From the NCBI GenBank assembly GCA_964651385.1, contig CAZYYM010000022.1, positions 1-42,467 on the forward strand: 42,467 nt of DNA. The letters run 5' to 3'. The first letter of the stretch is position 1. The number at the start of each line of letters is the position of its first letter. A program made the translations under genes and the position numbers. This document shows positions 23,695 to 31,454 of the stretch, piece after piece. Under the pieces are notes generated by a model, which had not been told where the DNA came from, searched no databases, and worked only from the letters and a program-made list of their open reading frames with translations. The DNA is from GCA-001735895 sp964651385 (lineage in GTDB: Bacteria > Pseudomonadota > Gammaproteobacteria > GCA-001735895).

Positions 23695-24486
23695 CTATGT
23701 ACAGCAGGTTGTCGAACTCAGCTTAAAAAGCCGGTTGGCATTATTGTAGGTTTCTGTTGCTATTGTGGCTAAATCTTCACTTCGTATTTCAGCGAGTTTT
23801 TCAGCCACCAGCCCAACACGCCCAGGATGATTTTGCTTTCCTCGGAAAGGTGTGGGCGATAACCACGGTGAATCGGTTTCGATCATCAAACGATCCAGCG
23901 GGATTTTCCTCGCCATTGCTCGAACACTTGAGGCCTGACTAAAGGTAACAATACCCGAGATCGAGATATAAAAATTCATATCTATGGCCTGTTTTGCCAT
24001 TTCCCAATTCTCGGTAAAACAATGCATCACACCCCCTACTTCTTCTGCTTTATTATCACGCATTATTTTAAGCGTATCTTTTTTAGCGTCACGCGTGTGG
24101 ATAATCAATGGTAATTTACTTTCTCTGGCGGCTTTAATATGTATAGCAAATCTGTCCCGTTGCCATTGCATATCACTCTTGGCTTTCAGGTAATCAAGCC
24201 CGGTTTCACCGATTGCCAATACCTTTTCTTTTTCAGCCAGAGTACAAAGCAGATCGATGTCAGGTTCTTGCGCCTTGTGGTATCCCGGATGAACGCCGAC
24301 AGAACAGTATATCTGCGGAAAAGGGTTTATTCGACTATACATCGCGTCAAACGTTTCCAGGTTGACGCCGATGCATACCATTCTAGTTACCCGGTAAGAT
24401 CGAATAGTATCGAGTAGTGTTTGAAAATTGTTATCGTGCTCACCAAGATCGATACGATCCAGGTGACAATGTGAATCAAAGAACAT
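23695..24486 (-). CDS. TatD-family metal-dependent hydrolase (YcfH type)
   Basis: The 263-residue TIM-barrel protein has all TatD metal ligands: FDSHCHLD at the N terminus, GETGLDYL, IIHTRDA, MHCFTE, and ETDSPWLSP near the C terminus. Family members are 3'-5' DNA exonucleases or deoxyribonucleases, and YcfH is the closest in gene order. It ends the holB-pilZ-tatD gene run on this strand, as ycfH follows holB in E. coli. The last residues (SSTTCCT) are unusual and probably not conserved. Confidence 0.9.
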   Translation of the reverse strand: MFFDSHCHLDRIDLGEHDNNFQTLLDTIRSYRVTRMVCIGVNLETFDAMYSRINPFPQIYCSVGVHPGYHKAQEPDIDLLCTLAEKEKVLAIGETGLDYLKAKSDMQWQRDRFAIHIKAARESKLPLIIHTRDAKKDTLKIMRDNKAEEVGGVMHCFTENWEMAKQAIDMNFYISISGIVTFSQASSVRAMARKIPLDRLMIETDSPWLSPTPFRGKQNHPGRVGLVAEKLAEIRSEDLATIATETYNNANRLFKLSSTTCCT

Positions 24487-24504
24487 GGATGGTATATGAC
24501 ATAC

Positions 24505-24849
24505 CTACATCGTATGTGTCGGGCGATCGGCCTGCAATGCACCTGCCAGATATCCTTCGATGGTATTGCGAGTGGTGCCATTATCCTGGGAACTAAATTG
24601 AACACCAATGCCGGCGGCCTTATTACTTTGGGCACCTTGCGGAGTAATCCAGATAATTTTTCCGGCAACTGGCAAGCGCTCTTTATCTTCCATCAAACTT
24701 AATAACATGAATACTTCATCACCTAGCGAGTATTTTTTATTGGTTGGAATGAATAAACCACCATTTTTAACATATGGCATGTATGCCGCATAAAGTGCGC
24801 TTTTATCTTTGATATTGAGGGATAAAATACCCTGGCTGGGTGCCGCCAT
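24505..24849 (-). CDS. pilZ: PilZ-domain protein (type IV pilus type)
   Basis: This 114-residue single-domain protein has the PilZ core: GILSLNIKDKSALYAAYMPY, NGGLFIPTNKKYSLGDEV, VAGKIIWITPQG and AGIGVQFS. The classical arginine-rich c-di-GMP motif is not seen, as in Pseudomonas/Xanthomonas PilZ, which acts in type IV pilus assembly through protein contacts. Location between holB and tatD is the usual position of this pilZ in gammaproteobacteria. No pilus gene is in the window. Confidence 0.85.
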   Translation of the reverse strand: MAAPSQGILSLNIKDKSALYAAYMPYVKNGGLFIPTNKKYSLGDEVFMLLSLMEDKERLPVAGKIIWITPQGAQSNKAAGIGVQFSSQDNGTTRNTIEGYLAGALQADRPTHTM

Positions 24850-24871
24850 TATTCCCGACTCCGGATTAATG

Positions 24872-25867
24872 TTAACTTCGAATAATAATTTGTTTTATTG
24901 ATATTAGCACGTCTTCCAGTTGAAGTTGAAAATTCAGATTATTTTCTTCGGTCATCAACTGATGATTTACTTGAGTCATTAAATTCAGCATTGCCTGAGC
25001 CGAGTCCTTTTTAACGGGGGCTTCCTGCAACCCAGAGTATTGCTGGCAATAAGCCTTAACCACCTTCAAGATCAATCGACGTACGAAACGGATATCGCTT
25101 TTGACCAGGTATTGACCCAGTTTGACCACATCGATTTGATTTTTCAGATATTGGGAGAATTGCTGCTTAAAGCCGGCGAGCAAATCGACATATTCGATGG
25201 CATGCAGATTAATAGCAAGCGAAGGATCACCACCGGCCAGATCGAGATATTGTTTCGATTCATCCATATTTAAGCCCTCGTGCTGTAGCCATTCAAGGGC
25301 CTCCTCCTCTGCGGGCAAACCCAAAGTCCAGTGCTGGCAGCGACTTCGAACCGTAACTGGAATCCTCCCCATTTTATGGGTTGCGAGGATGATCAAAGTA
25401 TTTTCGGCAGGCTCTTCCAGTGTCTTGAGCAGGCAATTAGCACCAGCAATGCTCATTTTATCCGCCGGATAAATCACTACTATTTTTAAATTATCATAGC
25501 TGCGGGTTAAGTTAACTTCATGTATCAGATCACGTACCTGCTCTATCTTTATGTTTTTATTTGTTTTTTTCTTTTTATCGTCATAGAGAAGGCCGACCAC
25601 TTTGAAGTCTGGATAGGTATTTGCCAACATCAAGTGACAAGTCGGGCACTGGCCACAGGGCTGACCTGCATCGTTGTCTCGACAGAGTAGTGACATTGAC
25701 AGGTACCAGAGAAACGCCAGTTCATCAGATTCACCTGGCAGCGATAAGAGGATGGCATGCGGTAATCGCTGTCGTTGTTGACTTCCATTTATACGGGTTA
25801 TAAACGATCGGTGCCATGATGGACAAACTGGCTTAATTCGTAAATTTTCAGCCTTATCAGACATCAC
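24872..25867 (-). CDS. holB: DNA polymerase III delta-prime subunit
   Basis: The 331-residue clamp-loader subunit carries the zinc-binding cysteines of the family (C62, C71, C74, C77 in LCRDNDAGQPCGQCPTC). It has the AAA-like core: LPHAILLSLPG, VVIYPADKMSIAGANCLLKTLEEP, and NTLIILATHKMGRIPVTVRSRCQ with the SRC motif. It helps load the beta clamp during replication. Its ATG overlaps the tmk stop by four bases, giving translational coupling, as is common for tmk-holB. Confidence 0.92.
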   Translation of the reverse strand: MMSDKAENLRIKPVCPSWHRSFITRINGSQQRQRLPHAILLSLPGESDELAFLWYLSMSLLCRDNDAGQPCGQCPTCHLMLANTYPDFKVVGLLYDDKKKKTNKNIKIEQVRDLIHEVNLTRSYDNLKIVVIYPADKMSIAGANCLLKTLEEPAENTLIILATHKMGRIPVTVRSRCQHWTLGLPAEEEALEWLQHEGLNMDESKQYLDLAGGDPSLAINLHAIEYVDLLAGFKQQFSQYLKNQIDVVKLGQYLVKSDIRFVRRLILKVVKAYCQQYSGLQEAPVKKDSAQAMLNLMTQVNHQLMTEENNLNFQLQLEDVLISIKQIIIRS

Positions 25868-26532
25868 AAATTACGCATTTCGAGCAACAGTCCGAAATGC
25901 TGATTGACCACTTCGAGAATCTGCAAACTGACCTGATCGATCGATTGATCAGCATCGATCAGCCGATAACGACCGGTATTGCTCAAAGCAATTTGTCGAA
26001 ATGCCTTTCTCACGCAAGCATGATAATCACGGCCTTTTTTCTCGAAGCGATCTTCAGCACCACCTCGATCAATTGCCCTTTTCAACGCAACCGATTCAGG
26101 AATATCAAGAATTAATACCAGTTCCGGTGAGAAATCGCCAACCACGATTTGATGAATTTTTTCGACCAGCTCTAGCCCAAGTTCACCAGCGATGCCCTGA
26201 AAAGCCCGACTGGAATCCGCAAAGCGGTCACTGATAACCCATTTTTCCGCCTCCAGTGCAGGCCAGATAGTATCCCGTAAATGCGACCTACGGGCAGCAT
26301 ACATTAACAGCAATTCGGTCATACCATCCCATTTTTTTGGATCGCCTTTTACCACTAGATTGCGGATCTCTTCTGCTGGCGGAGAACCACCCGGTTCACG
26401 GGTAAGTATGCCCGGCAATCCGGCATTTTCAAACGATTTTAGCAATCGACGGCTTTGAACACCCTTACCAGAACCATCTACGCCGTCAATTACAATCATT
26501 CGATTCGATCGGTTTTCTAAGCTGATTGACAT
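25864..26532 (-). CDS. tmk: Thymidylate kinase
   Basis: This enzyme phosphorylates dTMP to dTDP. The 222-residue sequence has the P-loop GVDGSGKG (17-24), the TREPGGSPPAEEIR segment, the SDRFADSSRAFQG motif and a LID region rich in arginine and glutamate (DRGGAEDRFEKKG). It overlaps holB at its 3' end and abuts mltG at its 5' end (26532), matching the common order mltG-tmk-holB. Confidence 0.95.
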   Translation of the reverse strand: MSISLENRSNRMIVIDGVDGSGKGVQSRRLLKSFENAGLPGILTREPGGSPPAEEIRNLVVKGDPKKWDGMTELLLMYAARRSHLRDTIWPALEAEKWVISDRFADSSRAFQGIAGELGLELVEKIHQIVVGDFSPELVLILDIPESVALKRAIDRGGAEDRFEKKGRDYHACVRKAFRQIALSNTGRYRLIDADQSIDQVSLQILEVVNQHFGLLLEMRNL

Positions 26533-27581
26533 TAGTTTCCCTGGCTGGTTGCTGCTTTTCGTTCTGGTTTTCTTTTACTCAATTGATACCGACTCACTGC
26601 TCTATTATGTTGTGCAAGAGTTTCCGAAAATTGATGCGTACCATCACCTTTAGCGACAAAAAACAAGGTTTTGTTATCCGCCGGATGAAGGGCGGCTTTT
26701 ATTGCATCCAGCCCGGGTAAGGCGATAGGCGTTGGTGTCAATCCTTTACGAGTATAGGTATTGTAGGGTGTATCTCTTTTTAAATCACGAAATCGAATAT
26801 CACCATCAAAGTTTTCTCCCATGCCATAGATGACAGTTGGGTCCGTCTGGAGTCGCATACCCTTTATTAGTCGTCGTGTAAAAACACCAGCAATTAATGG
26901 ACGTTCGAAAGCTGCAGCAGTTTCTTTTTCAATAATTGAAGCGAGAATCAGGGCTTCGTAGCTTGTTTTTACCGGGAGATTTTCGGCACGATTGTCCCAT
27001 TCACGCTGCAGATGTTTTTGCATAAGCTGATACGCCCGTCGTAAAAACGAAACGTCCGTAGTGCCTTTGGGAAAGCTATAGGTGTCTGGATAAAACAGAC
27101 CTTCGGGGTGCTTCTCCGGGTATCCAAGTAGCTGCATAATATCCTCATTGGACTTTTCCAGTAAGGTATGCCGGATAGCCGTATCCTGGGCTAACGCTGC
27201 CAGCAATTGTCGAAAAGTCCAGCCTTCGATAATGGTGAAAGTATACTGGATAGACAAGCCACTGGTAAAAGTATCCAACAATTCAGATGTAGTCATACCC
27301 GATCGCAGTTGATACTCGCCGGCCCGTACAGTCGTTTCTACACCCTTTATCCTCGCCATCAAAATAAACAACCAGGGGTCGTTGAATACTTTTTCCAGTG
27401 TCAATTGCTGAGCAATAAATTTAATATTGCTACCGGATTGAATCGTGAAAGTCTGTGATTCCGAGCTAAGATGAATTGTCTCGAATTGAAAACGTATCAA
27501 CTGATAGGTGAGTACGGAACTCGCTAGTATACTAATCAGCAAACCCAGTAGCGTTACCTTTTTAACTAACCTGAAAACCAT
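26532..27581 (-). CDS. mltG: Endolytic transglycosylase MltG
   Basis: MltG cuts nascent peptidoglycan strands in the periplasm. The 349-residue protein has one N-terminal membrane anchor (KVTLLGLLISILASSVLTY), a LysM-like subdomain, and the YceG catalytic domain. The catalytic glutamate is E218 in ILASIIEKETAA, followed by RLIKGMRLQTDPTVIYGMG and TPIALPGLDAIKAALHP. It follows fabF by 37 bases; pabC, usually found between these genes in enterobacteria, is absent. The last codon overlaps the tmk start. Confidence 0.94.
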   Translation of the reverse strand: MVFRLVKKVTLLGLLISILASSVLTYQLIRFQFETIHLSSESQTFTIQSGSNIKFIAQQLTLEKVFNDPWLFILMARIKGVETTVRAGEYQLRSGMTTSELLDTFTSGLSIQYTFTIIEGWTFRQLLAALAQDTAIRHTLLEKSNEDIMQLLGYPEKHPEGLFYPDTYSFPKGTTDVSFLRRAYQLMQKHLQREWDNRAENLPVKTSYEALILASIIEKETAAAFERPLIAGVFTRRLIKGMRLQTDPTVIYGMGENFDGDIRFRDLKRDTPYNTYTRKGLTPTPIALPGLDAIKAALHPADNKTLFFVAKGDGTHQFSETLAQHNRAVSRYQLSKRKPERKAATSQGN

Positions 27582-27618
27582 AACAGCCGCATGCTTTGCT
27601 GCCTGTTACGACAGGTCA

Positions 27619-28857
27619 TTAAATTTTCTTAAAAATACAGGTTCCGTTGGTGCCACCGAAACCAAATGAATTTGACATAGTGACAGTCAGGGGCATCTCT
27701 CTTGCGCTATTAGCAACATAGTCGAGATCACATTCGGGATCCTGATTTTCCAGATTAATCGTAGGTGGTGCGACCTGATCGCGGATGGCTAGAATACAGA
27801 AAACTGCTTCGATACCACCAGCGGCACCGAGCAAATGCCCTGTCATCGATTTAGTCGAACTGACCGCTATCTTATGCGCCTGCTCACCCATCGCAAGTTT
27901 AACCGCCATGGTTTCCGCCAAATCACCGGCAGGTGTAGAAGTACCATGGGCATTGATATAATCTATATCTTCAGCATTTAGTCTGGCGTCGTTCATTGCG
28001 TTATTCATACAACGCGCAGCACCTTCACCACCCATTGACGGTGAAGTCATGTGATAGGCATCACCGCTCAGGCCGTAACCAATCAGTTCACAATAGATAT
28101 TCGCACCGCGCTTCTTAGCCATTTCGTATTCCTCGAGTACGACGACCCCGGCACCATCACCAAGTACAAATCCATCACGGTCTTTATCCCAAGGACGGCT
28201 GGCGGCTTCGGGATCATCGTTACGGGTAGAAAGTGCTCTGGCCGCAGCGAAACCACCGACTCCCAGCGCCGAAGTCGCCATTTCAGCACCACCCGCTACC
28301 ATAATATCGGCGTCACCATACGAAATCATGCGAGCTGCATCGCCGATATTATGGGCGCCCGTCGTACAGGCGCTAACAATCGATATATTGGGTCCTTTAA
28401 GACCCCGCAAAATAGATAAGTTACCCGACACCATATTAATAATAGAGCTGGGTACGAAAAATGGAGAAATCTTTCTCGCGCCACCCGCTAAAAAGGCATC
28501 GCGATTTTTCTCAATAGAAGGCAAACCACCTATTCCGGATCCGATTGCTACTCCGATTCGATCGGCAATATTTTCACTGACTTCGATGCCGGAATCGTCG
28601 AGCGCCTGCATACCCGCAGCCAGCCCATACTGGATAAAAATATCCATTTTCTTCATGTCTTTAGTGGATATATACAACGAAGCATCGAAATTTTTTACCG
28701 AACCGCTAATTCGTGAAGAAAATCCGGAGGCATCAAATGCAGTAATGGGTGCAATGCCGCTTTTTCCAGCTACGATATTTTTCCAGGATTCTTCAACAGT
28801 ATTACCAACAGGCGTCAGCAACCCCAGGCCTGTTACCACCACACGACGTTTTGACAA
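27619..28857 (-). CDS. fabF: Beta-ketoacyl-ACP synthase II
   Basis: This condensing enzyme elongates acyl-ACP in fatty-acid synthesis. The 412-residue sequence has the catalytic cysteine C164 in ISIVSACTTGAHNIG, and the two histidines in NAHGTSTPAGD and STKSMTGHLLGAAGG. The glycine-rich end NSFGFGGTNGTCIF is also typical. The gene lies downstream of acpP, separated by 92 bases that include a terminator-like hairpin. That hairpin may lower fabF expression relative to the very abundant ACP. Confidence 0.95.
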   Translation of the reverse strand: MSKRRVVVTGLGLLTPVGNTVEESWKNIVAGKSGIAPITAFDASGFSSRISGSVKNFDASLYISTKDMKKMDIFIQYGLAAGMQALDDSGIEVSENIADRIGVAIGSGIGGLPSIEKNRDAFLAGGARKISPFFVPSSIINMVSGNLSILRGLKGPNISIVSACTTGAHNIGDAARMISYGDADIMVAGGAEMATSALGVGGFAAARALSTRNDDPEAASRPWDKDRDGFVLGDGAGVVVLEEYEMAKKRGANIYCELIGYGLSGDAYHMTSPSMGGEGAARCMNNAMNDARLNAEDIDYINAHGTSTPAGDLAETMAVKLAMGEQAHKIAVSSTKSMTGHLLGAAGGIEAVFCILAIRDQVAPPTINLENQDPECDLDYVANSAREMPLTVTMSNSFGFGGTNGTCIFKKI

Positions 28858-28896
28858 GTTTGTATCCTCTTTAATTTATCTCGGTCAAGAAATAAA

Positions 28897-28932
28897 AATG
28901 CCGCTTAACATACCAGGATGATAAGCGGCATT
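28897..28932 (-). terminator. Rho-independent terminator or attenuator between acpP and fabF
   Basis: On the minus strand an 11-base-pair perfect stem (AATGCCGCTTA at 28932-28922 with TAAGCGGCATT at 28907-28897) closes a 14-base loop. It is followed by a T-rich TTTATTTC. It lies 17 bases downstream of the acpP stop. Partial termination here would explain high ACP with lower FabF. Confidence 0.75.
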
Positions 28933-28949
28933 GTGCTATGCGAGTTTAT

Positions 28950-29183
28950 TTAAACGTTAGCGTTGACGTAATCTATCGCTAACTGGACACTGGTAATCTT
29001 TTCGGCTTCTTCGTCTGGAATTTCAGTTTCAAACTCTTCCTCCAGAGCCATCACTAATTCGACTGTATCGAGAGAGTCCGCTCCAAGATCATCAACAAAG
29101 GATGCATTATTCGTTACTTCCTCTTCCTTGACGCCTAATTGTTCTGCAACAATTTTTTTTACACGTTCTTCAACAGAGCTCAT
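28950..29183 (-). CDS. acpP: Acyl carrier protein
   Basis: This 77-residue acidic protein carries the growing acyl chain on a phosphopantetheine attached to Ser37 in DDLGADSLDTVELVMALE. The sequence is close to E. coli AcpP throughout. A 209-base intergenic region separates it from fabG and probably contains its own promoter. Strong AGGAG-like pairing (TTAATAACCAGGAGAAAC) precedes the ATG. Confidence 0.97.
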   Translation of the reverse strand: MSSVEERVKKIVAEQLGVKEEEVTNNASFVDDLGADSLDTVELVMALEEEFETEIPDEEAEKITSVQLAIDYVNANV

Positions 29184-29392
29184 TTGTGAGTTTCTCCTGG
29201 TTATTAATTCGACAGCTTGTTAAGTGGCGATATTGTATTGAAAAGCTCACCGAGTTGCCAGATATTGTCTCAATATTTTTTTCTTCTTTAAATACAACAG
29301 CTTAATCCGGGGATACATTATTTTCGCATTAAGGCAGGGTCGTATTGACTACTAATTGAGCAATTATGACCGACTAATCTTCACGGTAATTT

Positions 29393-30133
29393 TTACGGCA
29401 TATGCATGCCACCATTCACATGAATGGTTTCACCGGTAATATATGCGGCGGATGGGGAAGCCAGAAAAACAACCGCAGCCGCGACTTCTTCAGGGCTTCC
29501 CAGCCGACCCAGCGGTATTTGTGAGGCCAGCGCTTGGCGTTGCCCTTCGGGCAATTCACGGGTCATATCGGTGTCTATAAAGCCGGGTGCAACGGTATTG
29601 ACAGTTATGCTTCTGGAGCCTATTTCGCGTGCCAGCGATTTGCTGAATCCGATTAAACCAGCCTTGGCAGCTGCATAATTGGTTTGTCCCGCATTACCGG
29701 TGGCGCCGACAACCGAGGAAATGTTAATAATCCGACCGCTGCGTTTTTTCATCATTGCGCGAATCACAGCTTTGGTCATACGGAAAATTGAGGTCAAATT
29801 AGTATTAATGATATCGTTCCATTGATCGTCTTTCATCGCCATCAGCAGATTGTCGCGGGTAATGCCCGCATTATTAACCAGAATGTCAGGGGCAGCGAAA
29901 TCTTCGGTGATCTTTTTCAAACATTCTCCGACCGATTCGGATCTCGATACATCCAATACCATCCCCGTTCCTTTCACTCCTTCGGATATCAATGTATCCT
30001 TGATAGATAATGCGCCAGCCCCACTCGTCGCGGTACCAATAACAATTGCACCCTGCTTACCCAATGATTTTGCAATTGCCTGGCCAATGCCCCGACTGGC
30101 CCCGGTTACTAGTGCTACTTGATCTGTCAGCAT
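29393..30133 (-). CDS. fabG: 3-oxoacyl-ACP reductase
   Basis: FabG reduces 3-ketoacyl-ACP using NADPH. The 246-residue short-chain dehydrogenase has the cofactor motif TGASRGIGQAIA, LVNNAGITRDNLLMAM, and the catalytic set S140 in INISSVVGATGNAGQ, Y153 and K157 in NYAAAKAGL. The C-terminal GETIHVNGGMHMP is typical. It follows fabD by 27 bases in the fab cluster. Confidence 0.96.
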   Translation of the reverse strand: MLTDQVALVTGASRGIGQAIAKSLGKQGAIVIGTATSGAGALSIKDTLISEGVKGTGMVLDVSRSESVGECLKKITEDFAAPDILVNNAGITRDNLLMAMKDDQWNDIINTNLTSIFRMTKAVIRAMMKKRSGRIINISSVVGATGNAGQTNYAAAKAGLIGFSKSLAREIGSRSITVNTVAPGFIDTDMTRELPEGQRQALASQIPLGRLGSPEEVAAAVVFLASPSAAYITGETIHVNGGMHMP

Positions 30134-30160
30134 TCTAAATTACTCCCACTTTAAACTGTT

Positions 30161-31093
30161 TTACGCAGATAAGGATTCGATCGTTTTGTTCATCGAGGCA
30201 ATATCATAGATTGCATATCCAGTCATTGACTTTTCAATTCTTCTTGTCAGTCCGCTAAGTACCTTGCCAGGCCCGCATTCGATCAGCGTATCAATATCTG
30301 GCATATTCTTGATACTGGCAACCCACTTAACCGGTTGAAATAACTGTTTTTTGAGAAGCTCACGAATTTCATCGACAGAGTTGGCGGTATCGGCATTCTG
30401 ATTGTGAATAACGGGAAACTGCGGCATTTTGATATCTATTTGAGTCAGCTTTTCGGCCAGATGTTCTGCAGCATCACGCATCAAAGAACAATGCGATGGG
30501 ACACTCACGGGTAGAGGCAGCACGCGCTTCGCACCAGATGCTTTGGCATTCTCCATGGCTAATTCAACCGAAGCCTTATTGCCCGCAATCACAACCTGCC
30601 CTGGTGCATTGAAATTAACCGCTTCAACGATACCTGAATTGACATTCTTACACACCTGTATGACATCCGCATCTTCGAGACCGATAATGGCAGCCATCGA
30701 ACCCTCGCCCGCTGCCACAGCATTTTGCATTAACGAGCCGCGCAAAGCGACTAGGCTGACAGCACTGTCAAAGTCGATACTTTGTGCACAAACCAGCGCA
30801 CTATATTCACCGAGACTGTGGCCAGCCATCAGTCGTGGTTCAGGCAAGTCATTCGAAAGTCGGGTAACCTGCCAACTTGCAACTCCGCCACAAAGCATCG
30901 CGGGCTGGGTTATCTCTGTCTGGTTTAACCTGGTATCAGGTCCTTCTGAAACGATTTTCCAGAGATCATATCCTAGCACTTCAGATGCCTGGTCAAATAT
31001 TGATTGAACCGTAGACTGGTAATCCCCCCATTCGCTCATCATGCCGACCGACTGGGAACCTTGCCCGGGAAACACATAGGCTACATTTGTCAT
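30161..31093 (-). CDS. fabD: Malonyl-CoA:ACP transacylase
   Basis: FabD moves malonyl from CoA to ACP. The 310-residue sequence has VFPGQGSQSVGMM at the N terminus, the nucleophile S93 in LMAGHSLGEYSAL, and VPSHCSLM with the catalytic histidine. The ATG at 31093 is chosen because homologues begin at this MTNVAYVFPGQGSQ; an upstream extension to 31183 has no family similarity. Upstream lies infA on the other strand rather than the usual rpmF-plsX-fabH, so this fab cluster is split from those genes. Confidence 0.95.
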   Translation of the reverse strand: MTNVAYVFPGQGSQSVGMMSEWGDYQSTVQSIFDQASEVLGYDLWKIVSEGPDTRLNQTEITQPAMLCGGVASWQVTRLSNDLPEPRLMAGHSLGEYSALVCAQSIDFDSAVSLVALRGSLMQNAVAAGEGSMAAIIGLEDADVIQVCKNVNSGIVEAVNFNAPGQVVIAGNKASVELAMENAKASGAKRVLPLPVSVPSHCSLMRDAAEHLAEKLTQIDIKMPQFPVIHNQNADTANSVDEIRELLKKQLFQPVKWVASIKNMPDIDTLIECGPGKVLSGLTRRIEKSMTGYAIYDIASMNKTIESLSA

Positions 31094-31215
31094 TGAATTT
31101 ACTAGAATAAAAAAGGAAGGCATGTTATCACAGCGATGCCAAAGGCAGTATAAGTGAGTTGCCTTCAATGCAAAAAAATGCATAATGACGCGACTTTAAA
31201 TAACTGGAAAACAGG

Positions 31216-31434
31216 ATGCCTAAAGGCGACCACATTGAAATGCGCGGCACGGTAAAAGATACGCTACCTAATACCATGTTCCGTGTTGAATTAGAAAACG
31301 GGCACGTCGTTACTGCCCACATTTCCGGTAAAATGCGCAAACATTATATACGTATATTAACAGGCGATATCGTAACAGTAGAGTTGACGCCCTACGATTT
31401 AAGTAAGGGTCGTATTACTTTTCGAGAAAGGTAA
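31216..31434 (+). CDS. infA: Translation initiation factor IF-1
   Basis: The 72-residue OB-fold protein is nearly identical to E. coli IF-1 over GTVKDTLPNTMFRVELENG, HVVTAHISGKMRKHYIRIL and TVELTPYDLSKGRITFR. It binds the ribosomal A site during initiation. It is convergent with clpA, with 20 bases between stops, as in E. coli. Confidence 0.97.
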   Translation: MPKGDHIEMRGTVKDTLPNTMFRVELENGHVVTAHISGKMRKHYIRILTGDIVTVELTPYDLSKGRITFRER

Positions 31435-31454
31435 TTCGCAATTTTTCCAACAGC

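Noticed and set aside
31094..31183. N-terminal extension of FabD.
   Set aside because: FabD homologues begin at the 31093 methionine; the extension would lie in the fabD-infA intergenic region.
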